Part shown: positions 33,115 through 42,231 of the stretch, piece by piece
How positions within the stretch are numbered: the first letter of the stretch is position 1
How the letters are laid out: each line of letters begins with the position of its first letter
Assembly (NCBI GenBank): GCA_965202955.1
Contig: OZ241871.1
Span: 3,348,001-3,412,000 of the forward strand
Length of the DNA: 64,000 nucleotides
Reading direction: 5' to 3'
Origin: Bin5 sp034422415
GTDB taxonomy: Bacteria > Chloroflexota > Anaerolineae > Caldilineales > Caldilineaceae
Made by a program: the position numbers and the translations under genes
Notes under the pieces: generated by a model
Database searches by the model: none
The model's input: only the letters and a program-made list of their open reading frames with translations
What the model was told of the DNA's origin: nothing

Positions 33115-34386
33115 ATGACCCAGGCCCATTCCCTCAGGAAAAATCGGGCTTTCACGCGCCTATGGGTGGCTTATATAACCTCCGGCGCCGGCACCGCCAT
33201 TACTTCCGTCGCGCTGCCCTTGACAGCCGTACTCCTGCTCGGGGCCTCGCCGTCGCAAATGGGGCTGCTGGCCGCGGCCGGGTCACTTCCCAACCTCCTC
33301 TTCGGCCTCGTCGTCGGTGTTTGGGTCGACCGCATCCCCCGCCGCCCAATTCTCGTCTGGTCCGACATCGGCCGAGCGCTGCTGCTCGCCTCCGTCCCCG
33401 CAGCCGCCTGGCTGGGCCAGCTCACCTTTCTTCAACTATGGCTCGTGACCTTCGCCGCAGGGACACTGACCGTTTTCTTCCAGATCGCGGCCATCTCCTT
33501 GCTCCCCGCCTTGGTCGAAAAGCGCGCACTGGTTGACGCCAACAGCAGACTCTCCACCAGCGACGCTCTTATCTCCATCGCCGGTCCCGCAGCGGCCGGC
33601 GGCCTGGTGCAACTCCTCGGCGCGGCCAGGGCCATTATCATCGACGCCCTTTCATATCTCCTCTCCGCGCTCGCGCTCCGTGCCCTTCCCGAGCCGGCTC
33701 TCGACCGCCCTGCCAACGGAGTTGGCCGCGAGGAGGGCAAACCCGGCGCCCAACCGCGTTCGCCCGCGCAGCCGCTCCTCCAAGAGGTCGCCGAGGGCAT
33801 CCACGAACTGCTGAGGACGCCCCTGCTCACCGCGCTTACAATCTCGTCGAGCCTTGGGATGCTGGCCGGGTCCCTCGCCGCGGCCGTACAGATGCTCTTC
33901 CTGGTCGATCAACTGGGCCTTTCGCCCGCACTGATCGGCACCGTGCTGGCCTGCGGCGGCGCCGGTTCCCTGCTGGGCGCGCTGCTGGCCCCCCGCGCCG
34001 CGCGTTTACTACGCGTCGGCCGGACCCTCGCGGTTGGCAAACTGATTTGGATCTTGGGATCTCTGCTGCTCGCTGCCGCCGATCAATCCAGGGGCGTGGT
34101 CGTTGCGGTGGGAGCCGCCCTGGCCTTGGGCGGCTTCGGGAGTTCTCTCTATTTCGTCAACCAGCTCAGTCTCCGCCAGGCAATCACCGCTGTCCGCCTG
34201 CTCGGGCGCGTCACCGCGGCCCGACGCTTCGTGCTCTTCGGCGTGGCAACGCTCGGAGCCTTCATCGGCGGCGCACTCGGTGAGACAATCGGTCTGCGCG
34301 CTACCCTCCTCGTCGGCGCCGCCGCACTCATCGTTGAGCTTGCGCTGATCCTGCTCTCGCCAATACGCCGCGCCAACCTTGACTAG
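33115..34386 (+). CDS. MFS transporter, EntS/MFS_3-like
   Basis: A 423-residue MFS protein. The start RKNRAFTRLWVAYITSGAGTAITSVALPL and the loop WVDRIPRRPILVWSDIGRA are typical of the MFS_3 (enterobactin-exporter-like or multidrug) group. A long central cytosolic loop (about 197-228, rich in Pro, Gly and charged residues) joins the halves. GAGGAAAG precedes the ATG at 33115; an upstream in-frame extension is unlike the family. Its stop TAG overlaps the stop of the convergent MFS gene. Confidence 0.84.
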   Translation: MTQAHSLRKNRAFTRLWVAYITSGAGTAITSVALPLTAVLLLGASPSQMGLLAAAGSLPNLLFGLVVGVWVDRIPRRPILVWSDIGRALLLASVPAAAWLGQLTFLQLWLVTFAAGTLTVFFQIAAISLLPALVEKRALVDANSRLSTSDALISIAGPAAAGGLVQLLGAARAIIIDALSYLLSALALRALPEPALDRPANGVGREEGKPGAQPRSPAQPLLQEVAEGIHELLRTPLLTALTISSSLGMLAGSLAAAVQMLFLVDQLGLSPALIGTVLACGGAGSLLGALLAPRAARLLRVGRTLAVGKLIWILGSLLLAAADQSRGVVVAVGAALALGGFGSSLYFVNQLSLRQAITAVRLLGRVTAARRFVLFGVATLGAFIGGALGETIGLRATLLVGAAALIVELALILLSPIRRANLD

Positions 34387-35660
34387 CCCGATCGCTCGGG
34401 CTCAACTCTCTGTGCCGCCGGCGCCAAGGGAAAGTCGCTCAAGCGAATCCGCAATAACAGTCCCAGCGCACTGACGACCAGCATCCCGCCCAGCAGCCAG
34501 ATAAGCCCGCCATAGCCCATCGCCGAAATGAGAAGCCCACCGAGAAGCGGGCCGGCCACTTTTCCGCCATTCTTGAGCGAACCCGCCAGCCCCATGCCCG
34601 CCCCAACCCTGCCAGGCGGCGCCTGCTCCGCGATCAAAGCCACTGTCGCCGGGAAGATCAGCGCCTGCGCCGCCCCCATCGCCGCCGCTACCACCAGCAG
34701 CCCCAAACCATCCGAAGCCGCCAACAAGAACGGCAGCGAAAGCCCCAGGCAGCCCACTCCCAGCGATACCGCGCGCAAGTGGCCCATTCTGTCCCCCAAA
34801 CGGCCGCCCCACGGCTTGAGCAGCACCAGCGCGCCTTCCTGCGCCGTGAAGAACAGCCCGATCTCGACCGTTGAGTATCCCGCCGTCAGCGCGTACACGG
34901 GCAGAAACGCCTTGATTACATAGGTAACAACAAATACCGACGCCTCCAGCGCGCCTGAAAGCCAGACTGCGGGCACAACCGCCAGCCCTGCCTGGCCCGA
35001 GAAAAACTGACGAACCGTTCTCGGACCTGGAACTCTCCAATTCCTGCGCCTCACCCGCCTCTCAGATCTTTCGTCCCTTGCCGGCTCTTCGTCCCCCAGC
35101 ATCAGCACAGGCACGAAAGCCGCCACACTCAACCCCCCAATCAAGGTAAAGACCGTCACTGGATCCAGTGTCAACAGCAGCCAGCCGGCCGCAACCGGCC
35201 CGATCAAATAGCCGCCGCTGCGCGCCATGCCGAACCACCCCAGCCGCTCCGCCTTCCGCCCACCGCCGCGCTCCGCCACGTACGCCACCGTGACCGGCCC
35301 GTAGATCGCCGTCGCCGTGCCGTGCAGCAGCCGGATGGCGATCAGCTGCCCCGGTGTCTCGATCAATCCATACAGAAACGGCACGCCCGCAAAGACGAGC
35401 GTGCCGATCAGCAGCCACAGCCGCCGCCCCATCCGGTCCGAAAGCAGGCCGAACAGCGGCTTCGTCACCATGCCCGTCAGCGTCGACACCGCCACAATCA
35501 GCCCCAGCACAGCATCCGACGCGCCCAGCGACGCGGCGAACAGCGGCAGCAGCGGCGTTTTTCCCATCTGGTACGCGCTACGTACGATGAAATCGGCCAG
35601 CGTGATCTTGAGCAGCGCAGGCGACCCTATAGCCCCGCGACCCGCGAAAGGCGAACGCAT
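34383..35660 (-). CDS. MFS transporter (multidrug-type), convergent with its neighbour
   Basis: A 425-residue, 12-helix MFS protein. Signatures are GLLSDRMGRRLWLLIG in loop 2-3, RLLHGTATAIYGPVTVAYVAE in helix 4 (drug:proton antiporter-like) and GRLGDRMGHLRAVSLG in the second half. The ATG at 35660 is preceded by GAGG; an earlier ATG at 35681 lies inside the upstream gene with no Shine-Dalgarno. It follows the Asp-box gene after only 10 bases. Its stop shares the palindrome CTAG (34383-34386) with the opposing MFS gene. Confidence 0.83.
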   Translation of the reverse strand: MRSPFAGRGAIGSPALLKITLADFIVRSAYQMGKTPLLPLFAASLGASDAVLGLIVAVSTLTGMVTKPLFGLLSDRMGRRLWLLIGTLVFAGVPFLYGLIETPGQLIAIRLLHGTATAIYGPVTVAYVAERGGGRKAERLGWFGMARSGGYLIGPVAAGWLLLTLDPVTVFTLIGGLSVAAFVPVLMLGDEEPARDERSERRVRRRNWRVPGPRTVRQFFSGQAGLAVVPAVWLSGALEASVFVVTYVIKAFLPVYALTAGYSTVEIGLFFTAQEGALVLLKPWGGRLGDRMGHLRAVSLGVGCLGLSLPFLLAASDGLGLLVVAAAMGAAQALIFPATVALIAEQAPPGRVGAGMGLAGSLKNGGKVAGPLLGGLLISAMGYGGLIWLLGGMLVVSALGLLLRIRLSDFPLAPAAQRVEPERSG

Positions 35661-35670
35661 TGACCCGCCT

Positions 35671-38600
35671 CTACGCCACAACCGCCGGTACGTTGGCCGC
35701 CTGCACCGCCGCGTTGAAATCGGCTATGCTCTCGCCCAGGATCGAGTCCAGCTTGTCCAGCTGTTCATCCGTCAGTTCGCTGAGATGCGCAAAAACGTCA
35801 TAGGCCTGTTTCGGCGGCCTCTCGTCCGCCGCCCCGATTACGCTGATCAGGTTGTGCAGCTTCGCGTTGAGCATCGCGCGTAGCCGTATCCTGTCAAACG
35901 CCACCTTAGCTTCCGGCTGGACCAGCTCGACCTCCACCTCGCCCAGCTGCGCCGCGATCTGTTCAGCCCGCTCCTGGATCGCCTTCTTTGTCTCCCCGTC
36001 CACCCCGCTGTCAGCCACCGTCTCGGCCATTGACTTCACGCGCTTGCGCGCCAGCCGCAGCCGCTTGACCGCCCGGTGGGTCTCGGAAAGCTTGGCATTC
36101 ACCTCCAGCCACAGGTCGAACTGCGCCTGCAGGTCCTCCTGGCTGCTCCCAACGCGCGGGTCAACGTACAGTTCAAACGACTCCGTCTGGCTCTCGCCGT
36201 CCACAGTCAAACGCACCTGGTAGGTGCCCGGCGCCGCCAGCGCCCCGGTTACGCTCTTATCGGTAAACGGGTCGCCCGGCAGCTGTTCAGCATCTTCGTA
36301 GCGCAGGTTCCAGATGAAGCGATTGAGACCGGCGTCGGTTGTGACATACTGGGCCGACGTGTCCTCCTCTTCTTCCCCCTCCGACTCCGCAGGTTTTGGT
36401 CCGAACGAGCGAATCTCCTCCCCTTCCGCGTCCAAAACCGTCAGGCACACCTCCTCCGCGTCCGGCGGCAGCGTGTAGTAGAAGATCGCGCCCAGCGGCG
36501 GGTTCTCGCCGCAGTCCAGCATCCGCCGCACGTTCTGACCGCTCCCGTCCTTCCCGTCCCGAAAAGTGATTAACTGACCGGAAGCCAGCGCATAGTTGCG
36601 CCCATCCCCGCGCATCCCCTCCACGCTCCAGGAATGCCACAGCCGCAAAGTCCTGCGCGGCGTGAACAGCCGCGTCCCTCCCTCTTTCGCCCCGTCCAGC
36701 CCAGCAGCCTGCCGCAGCGGCGTCAGGTCGTCCAGAATCCAGAAGGCGCGCCCGTGCGTCGCCACAACCAGGTCGCCCTCCTTGATCACCATATCGTAGA
36801 CCGGCGCCACCGGCAGGTTGCCCGGCATCCGCTCCCAAGACCCGCCGTCGTCAAGCGAGACGAAAACGCCCGTCTCCGTGCCAACGTAGAGCAGCCCCTC
36901 ACGCGCCGTGTCCGCCCGCAACATACGCGTGATCTCGTTCCGTGGAAAGGTTGCGTCAATTCGCTTCCAACTCTGGCCCCGGTCCGTCGTCTTGAACAGA
37001 TAAGGACTGTAATCGTCCAGCTTGTAGCGCGTTGCCGCCATATAGACCGTCGACGGATCGTGCGCGCTCGGCTCGATCACAGTCACGAAGCTCCATTCCG
37101 GCAGATCCGGCGGAGTGACGTTCCGCCAGCTCCCGCCGCCGTCCTCGCTGATGTGGACCAGCCCGTCGTCGCTGCCCGCCCAGAAAACGCCCGCCTCGTG
37201 CGCCGACTCGATGAACACCGAAATCGTGCAGTAGTGCTCCGCCCCGCTCGTGTCCAGCGTCAGCGGCCCGCCTGACGGCTCCAACTTGCTCTCGTCATTC
37301 CGCGTCAAGTCCGGGCTGATTGGCTCCCACGAGCTGCCCTCGTCGGTCGTGCGGAAGACGTGGTTGCCGCACGTGTAGAGCACGTTCGAGTCGTGCGGGC
37401 TGAAAATGATCGGAAACGTCCATGGAAATCGGTATCTCATATACTTCGCGCCCCAGCCGCTGAACGGCTCCGGCCACACCGTGACCAGCCGTATCTGCTT
37501 CGTGCGGTGGTCGTACCGCTGCAGCGCGCCCCCGCCCCCGGGCGAGGAGCCGACCGCCCCTACGTACAAGATGTCCGGGTCATCCGGCTTCACCGCGATG
37601 TACCCACTCTCGCCCGTGCCCGCCGGATAGCAGTCGCCCCACGGAATCGCGCCCTTCTCGCTCGCACTCGGCACCGCCACGCTCGAATTGTCCTGCTGCG
37701 TGCCGTATACCCGGTAAGGCAGCCTGTTGTCCACGTCCAAATGATAATACTGTCCTGTAAGCTGGTTGTAGATCGTGCTCCATGTCTCCCCGCCGTTGAA
37801 GCTCACGCACGCGCCGCCGTCGTTGCCGTTGATCATCCGCTGCGGGTCCTCCGGGTCGATCCACAGCCCGTGGTTGTCTCCGTGCGGCGTCGTGATCTCC
37901 TCCCACTCCTTGCCGCCGTCGATGCTCTTCCACATCTTTAAATTGTTGACGTAGACCGTGTCCGAGTCCTGCGGGTCGGCAAAAATATGCAGGTAGTACC
38001 ACGGCCGGTTCAGCAAGTCCTGATTGTTCGTCAGATGCGCCCACGTCGCGCCCCGATCATCCGACCGGTAAACGCCCGACTTCTCGCCCTCCGCCTCCAC
38101 AATCGCCCACAGCCGGCTCGGCCGCGCCGGCGAAACCGAAACGCCGATCTTCCCCAGCAGACCCTCCTGCGGCAACCCCGGATTGCGGCTGATGTCGATC
38201 CAGCTGTCGCCGCCGTCGGTCGACTTCCACAGCCCGCTGTCCGGCCCGCCGCTGACCAGCTCCCAAAAGTGCCGGTGCACCTGCCAGATCGAAGCATAGA
38301 TGATGCGCGGGTTCGCTACATCTAGCGCCAGGTCCACCGCCCCGGCCTTCTCACTCACGTGCAGCACACACTCCCAGCTCCCGCCTCCGTCGGTCGAACG
38401 GAAGACCCCTCGCCCTTCATTCGGTCCGAATGCATGCCCCAGCGCCGCCACGTAGACGACATCCGGATCCTTCGGATGAATTCGAATCTGACCAATATGA
38501 TGGCTGTCGCGCAGACCTATGTTCTCCCACGTCTCGCCCCCGTCGGTCGACTTGTAGACGCCGTCTCCCCAGCTGACATCCAGCCGGATCGTCGACTCGC

Positions 38601-38859
38601 CCGTCCCCGCGTAGATCACGTTTGGGTCGGCCTCCGACACCGCAATCGCGCCCACCGAAGAGACGTCGAAATACCCGTCGCTGATGTTCTCCCAGTAGTG
38701 GCCGCCGTCAATCGTCTTCCACACGCCGCCCGCCACCGCGCCGAAGTAGAAGACGTTCTTCTCCGTCGGATGACCGGCCACCGCAATTACGCGTCCACCC
38801 CTGGGCGGTCCGATGCAGCGAAACTTCAGTGCGTCCCAGCTTGAAGATTCAGAATTCAT
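35671..38859 (-). CDS. Large Asp-box (BNR/sortilin-like) beta-propeller protein
   Basis: A 1062-residue protein built of at least ten Asp-box repeats of the type S-x-D-x-G-x-x-W: KTIDGGHYW, KSTDGGETW, RSTDGGGSW, KSTDGGDSW, RSDDRGATW, KSIDGGKEW, RTTDEGSSW, ISEDGGGSW, KTTDRGQSW and VSLDDGGSW, spread over about residues 1-690 as one or two propellers like VPS10/sortilin. A 100-residue linker, a beta-sandwich-like segment (about 840-910) and a helical tail rich in Arg, Glu and Gln (about 920-1050) follow. Relatives are often annotated as glycosyl hydrolases without proof. There is no signal peptide, which is unusual for the group. Confidence 0.85.
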   Translation of the reverse strand: MNSESSSWDALKFRCIGPPRGGRVIAVAGHPTEKNVFYFGAVAGGVWKTIDGGHYWENISDGYFDVSSVGAIAVSEADPNVIYAGTGESTIRLDVSWGDGVYKSTDGGETWENIGLRDSHHIGQIRIHPKDPDVVYVAALGHAFGPNEGRGVFRSTDGGGSWECVLHVSEKAGAVDLALDVANPRIIYASIWQVHRHFWELVSGGPDSGLWKSTDGGDSWIDISRNPGLPQEGLLGKIGVSVSPARPSRLWAIVEAEGEKSGVYRSDDRGATWAHLTNNQDLLNRPWYYLHIFADPQDSDTVYVNNLKMWKSIDGGKEWEEITTPHGDNHGLWIDPEDPQRMINGNDGGACVSFNGGETWSTIYNQLTGQYYHLDVDNRLPYRVYGTQQDNSSVAVPSASEKGAIPWGDCYPAGTGESGYIAVKPDDPDILYVGAVGSSPGGGGALQRYDHRTKQIRLVTVWPEPFSGWGAKYMRYRFPWTFPIIFSPHDSNVLYTCGNHVFRTTDEGSSWEPISPDLTRNDESKLEPSGGPLTLDTSGAEHYCTISVFIESAHEAGVFWAGSDDGLVHISEDGGGSWRNVTPPDLPEWSFVTVIEPSAHDPSTVYMAATRYKLDDYSPYLFKTTDRGQSWKRIDATFPRNEITRMLRADTAREGLLYVGTETGVFVSLDDGGSWERMPGNLPVAPVYDMVIKEGDLVVATHGRAFWILDDLTPLRQAAGLDGAKEGGTRLFTPRRTLRLWHSWSVEGMRGDGRNYALASGQLITFRDGKDGSGQNVRRMLDCGENPPLGAIFYYTLPPDAEEVCLTVLDAEGEEIRSFGPKPAESEGEEEEDTSAQYVTTDAGLNRFIWNLRYEDAEQLPGDPFTDKSVTGALAAPGTYQVRLTVDGESQTESFELYVDPRVGSSQEDLQAQFDLWLEVNAKLSETHRAVKRLRLARKRVKSMAETVADSGVDGETKKAIQERAEQIAAQLGEVEVELVQPEAKVAFDRIRLRAMLNAKLHNLISVIGAADERPPKQAYDVFAHLSELTDEQLDKLDSILGESIADFNAAVQAANVPAVVA

Positions 38860-39435
38860 CTCGATGCTCTCACTGTCTTGTTGAATGGTTTGCCAATCCC
38901 CTGTCCTGCTTCCTCTTCAACCCACACCGACGAACAGACCGGGTCTCCCCTCATGAGGTCCGGACTCCCTTTCGCGCCTTCCCCCCATGACTCCTCCACC
39001 AACCCTCTCCCATTCACTGCACCCTCAGGCCGCGGGATTTCGGACCCTTTCCGCAACCCACGATCCGTCAAACATGGCATGCGCAGTTGCCAGAGCAAGA
39101 CGTGAAATGGACCAATCAAGTAGCCCCGGACTGCACGGGAGTTCCTCTATCGATCGCGGTGCATCGGTGGGGTTATCGTACTCTTCCAAGTCGATTGCGC
39201 GGGCGCGCCTTCCACTATCCGCCGCGATTTACCGCATCGCAGCCGCGCAAGGGTATCCCAGTTCTTCATTGAGGTCAACTTGGAGGAGGATCACTTCCGA
39301 CCACGCCCCAATGCAGCTCCCGAACCAGCGTTTGCCGTCAACTGCCCATAGGCGCGACAATGAGCCCGACACAGTCCGCAAGTACCTGCCCTGCCTTCAA
39401 AATCAGCCGCCGCCTACCAACCCAAGGAAAACGCC
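38860..39435. other. 576-base intergenic region, no gene recognised
   Basis: It lies between the divergent Asp-box and CE7 esterase genes. Frames here are short and lack Shine-Dalgarno sequences and codon patterns of the neighbours. No clear promoter, hairpin or repeat was found by eye. Confidence 0.4.
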
Positions 39436-40398
39436 ATGCCACTGTTATTTGACCTGCCCCAGGAGGAACTATCCTCCTACCAGGGCGTCAACCCGCGCCC
39501 GCATGACTTTGACGACTATTGGGACGCCGCGCTCGCCGAGCTGGCCTCGATCGACGCCGACGTCGAACTCGTGCCCGCCGGCTTCCAGGCCCCTTACGCC
39601 GAATGCTTCCACATGTACTTCACCGGAACAAAGGGGGCCCGCGTCCACGCCAAGCTGCTGCGACCCCGCGCCGCCCACTCGCCCCACCCCGCGGTACTCA
39701 TGTTCCACGGCTACAGCGGCGACTCCGGCGACTGGCAGAGCAAGCTCGGCTACGCCGCGGCCGGCTTTACCGTCGCCTCCCTCGACTGTCGCGGCCAGGG
39801 CGGCCTCTCAGAAGATGTCGGCGGTGTACCCGGCTGGACCCTGCGCGGCCACATCGTGCGCGGCCTCGACGGCGAACCCGAAGACCTGCTCTACCGCCAG
39901 ATCTTCCTCGACACCGCCCGCATGGCCCAGATCGTGCTTGAGATGGACGACGTCGACGCCGACCGCGTCGGCGCCACCGGCGGCAGCCAGGGTGGCGCGC
40001 TCACCCTCGCCTGTTCAGCGCTGGAACCGCGCGTCAAGCGCGCCGCCCCCGTCTATCCCTTTCTCTGCGACTACAAACGCGTCTGGGACCTCGATCTTGA
40101 CCTCAACGCCTACGCAGAGCTGCGCGAATGGTTCCGCAAATTCGACCCGCGCCACGAACGCGAAGAGGCCGTCTTCACACGCCTCGGCTACGTCGACGTC
40201 CAGTTTCTCGCCCCCCGCATCCGCGCCGAAGTGATGATGGGCGTCGGCCTCATGGACCAGATCTGCCCGCCCTCAACCCAGTTCGCCGCCTACAACAAGA
40301 TCACCGCGCCAAAGAGCACCGTAATCTACCCCGACTACGGCCACGAGATGCCGCCCGACCTGGCCGACACGATCTTCCAGTGGATGCTGGAAATGTAG
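39436..40398 (+). CDS. CE7-type acetyl (xylan) esterase / cephalosporin-C deacetylase family
   Basis: A 320-residue alpha/beta hydrolase. The CE7 signature is complete: R119-G-Q121 (DCRGQGG), the nucleophile S184 in GGSQGG and the late GHE. An Asp in GLMDQICPPST completes the triad. Family members remove acetyl groups from xylo-oligosaccharides or cephalosporins in the cytosol; no signal peptide is seen. AAGGAAAA precedes the ATG. With the adjacent mannonate dehydratase and nearby sulfatase it suggests use of decorated plant or algal glycans. Confidence 0.92.
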   Translation: MPLLFDLPQEELSSYQGVNPRPHDFDDYWDAALAELASIDADVELVPAGFQAPYAECFHMYFTGTKGARVHAKLLRPRAAHSPHPAVLMFHGYSGDSGDWQSKLGYAAAGFTVASLDCRGQGGLSEDVGGVPGWTLRGHIVRGLDGEPEDLLYRQIFLDTARMAQIVLEMDDVDADRVGATGGSQGGALTLACSALEPRVKRAAPVYPFLCDYKRVWDLDLDLNAYAELREWFRKFDPRHEREEAVFTRLGYVDVQFLAPRIRAEVMMGVGLMDQICPPSTQFAAYNKITAPKSTVIYPDYGHEMPPDLADTIFQWMLEM

Positions 40399-40410
40399 AC
40401 CGCCGCGCCG

Positions 40411-41391
40411 TCACGACGCATACACCGCCTGCCGCAGCCCGCGAATGTAGCCGATCGCGTACAGCCGCCCGATCGACGAATAGCCGGCGTCCTCGTTGCT
40501 GTCGCCCTCCATTGTCGGCACATGGTCCGGTCGCAGCACGCCGTCGAAGCCGATCTCGCGGTACGCCTCCATGCACGCCAGCATATCGGTCTTGCCGTTG
40601 TCGTGAAATGTCTCATTGAACTTCGCCGGCGTGCCCCGCACATCGCGGAAGTGAACGAAGAAGATCTTCTCCTGCGCGCCGAAGTGGCGGATCACATCCG
40701 GCAGCTCATCGGTCATCAGCGTGAAATTGCCCTGGCATAGACAGATGCCATTGGCCGGGCTTGGCACAAGGTCGATCAGCCGCTGGAAATTCTCCACGCT
40801 GCGCATGATGCGGCCCAACCCCCGGATCGGCGAGAGCGGCGGGTCGTCAGGGTGCATCGCCAGCTTGACCCCAGCCTCCTCGGCCACCGGCACCACGATC
40901 TCCATGAAGTACTTGAGATTCTCCCACAGCTGCTCATCGCTCACCTCGCCATACTCCGTCTGCGGCCCGTTGCGCACCACGTCGTAGTCAAAACCCGTGA
41001 CCAGCGCGCCTCCCCGCTCAGGGATCGTCGTCGATGTACGCATCCAGTTGAACACCGGCATCCACTCCGTGCACCAGACCGGCACGCCCAGCCGCCCCAG
41101 GTTGCGAATCAGCTCGCACGCCGCCTCGATCTCCTCGTCCCGTCCCGGCAAACCCAGCTTCGCCTTGTCCAGAGGCGGCCGGCTCTCCAGCACCTCAAGC
41201 TGGAACCCAGCGTTCTCGTACGCGCTTTTCAGCCGCGCCAGGCTCATGAAGCCCCACGGCTTCATGTCCGGGTCCGGGTGATCGATCGTCGACATGTCCA
41301 TCATGCCAACGACCCTGTTCACACCGCACTGCTTGACCATCCTCCACAACGGCGAAGGCTGCGCCGGCAACATTTCAGCGATTCGAATCAT
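40411..41391 (-). CDS. uxuA: Mannonate dehydratase (UxuA family)
   Basis: A 326-residue xylose-isomerase-like TIM barrel that dehydrates D-mannonate to 2-keto-3-deoxygluconate in glucuronate breakdown. Visible motifs are VPVWCTEWMPVFNWMRTST, KLAMHPDDPPLSPIRGLGRIM (metal His and Asp), CLCQGNF, FVHFRDVRG (metal His, Asp) and GVLRPDHVPTMEGD. AAAGGGA stands upstream of the ATG at 41391; a longer frame from 41460 is less likely. It is slightly shorter than E. coli UxuA, as in many non-enterobacterial enzymes. It converges on the CE7 esterase gene with 12 bases between stops. Confidence 0.92.
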   Translation of the reverse strand: MIRIAEMLPAQPSPLWRMVKQCGVNRVVGMMDMSTIDHPDPDMKPWGFMSLARLKSAYENAGFQLEVLESRPPLDKAKLGLPGRDEEIEAACELIRNLGRLGVPVWCTEWMPVFNWMRTSTTIPERGGALVTGFDYDVVRNGPQTEYGEVSDEQLWENLKYFMEIVVPVAEEAGVKLAMHPDDPPLSPIRGLGRIMRSVENFQRLIDLVPSPANGICLCQGNFTLMTDELPDVIRHFGAQEKIFFVHFRDVRGTPAKFNETFHDNGKTDMLACMEAYREIGFDGVLRPDHVPTMEGDSNEDAGYSSIGRLYAIGYIRGLRQAVYAS

Positions 41392-41551
41392 ATCAGGGTC
41401 CCTTTGCCTCTCCTTGCGAGGGCCGCCTTGCGGCCGCCCTTTGTGGAACATTGCCGTCAACTATAGCCATTTCCCGCCGTTTCCCAAACTGCCGCCCGCC
41501 CTATTCGCCCTTCAAAACATTCCTGCCGCCGCCGACCAATTTGCCCGCCAA

Positions 41552-41580
41552 TTGGACGCCCCCTCCTTCTGCGGTAAGAT
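41552..41580 (+). promoter_or_regulatory. Predicted promoter of msrA
   Basis: TTGGAC (41552-41557), 17-base spacer, TAAGAT (41575-41580). The transcript would start near 41587, 87 bases before the msrA ATG. Confidence 0.5.
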
Positions 41581-41673
41581 ATCCCCACACAGCACCTACG
41601 CCGCCTTGCCAAGCGCGGCCCGATTACCGGCTGCGTGCCGCTCCACAGATCCACTGGTCAGGGAGAAAGCACA

Positions 41674-42225
41674 ATGACAGACAATGCGACATCACATGCA
41701 GTCGCCACCCTCGGAGGAGGCTGCTTCTGGTGTCTTGAACCCCTCTACGAAGAGTTGCGCGGTGTCGTGGGCGTCGAATCGGGTTACGCCGGCGGCCATG
41801 TCGTCAATCCGACCTATGAGCAGGTCTGCTCCAAAACGACCGGCCACGCCGAGGTAGTTCAGGTTACCTTCGATCCCTCCGAGATATCCTTTCGCGAAAT
41901 CCTCGAAGTCTTCTTCACCTCCCATGATCCGACAACGCCCGACCGCCAGGGCAACGACGTCGGACCGCAGTACCGCTCGATCATCCTGTACCACGATGAT
42001 GAGCAGAAGCAGGTCGCCGAAGAGATGCTCAGCGACTGCGCCCCACAGATATGGGACGCTCCCATCGTTACCGAGCTCAAGCCACTCGAAACCTACTATA
42101 CCGCCGAGACCTACCATCAGAACTACTACCGCGACAACGGATTCCAGCCATACTGCCTCTTCGTCATCCGCCCCAAAGTCAACAAATTCCGCGAGCAGTG
42201 GCAGGCAAAACTGAAAGCGAGCTGA
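41674..42225 (+). CDS. msrA: Peptide-methionine (S)-S-oxide reductase MsrA
   Basis: A 183-residue repair enzyme for methionine-S-sulfoxide. The catalytic motif GGCFWCLEPLYEELRGV lies near the N-terminus (nucleophilic first Cys of GCFWC), with GYAGGHVVNPTYEQVCSKTTGHAEVVQVTFDP and YRSIILYHDD downstream. GGGAGA precedes the ATG at 41674. No MsrB domain is fused. The amidohydrolase gene follows after 6 bases, so they may share a transcript although their functions look unrelated. Confidence 0.96.
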   Translation: MTDNATSHAVATLGGGCFWCLEPLYEELRGVVGVESGYAGGHVVNPTYEQVCSKTTGHAEVVQVTFDPSEISFREILEVFFTSHDPTTPDRQGNDVGPQYRSIILYHDDEQKQVAEEMLSDCAPQIWDAPIVTELKPLETYYTAETYHQNYYRDNGFQPYCLFVIRPKVNKFREQWQAKLKAS

Positions 42226-42231
42226 CACGCC

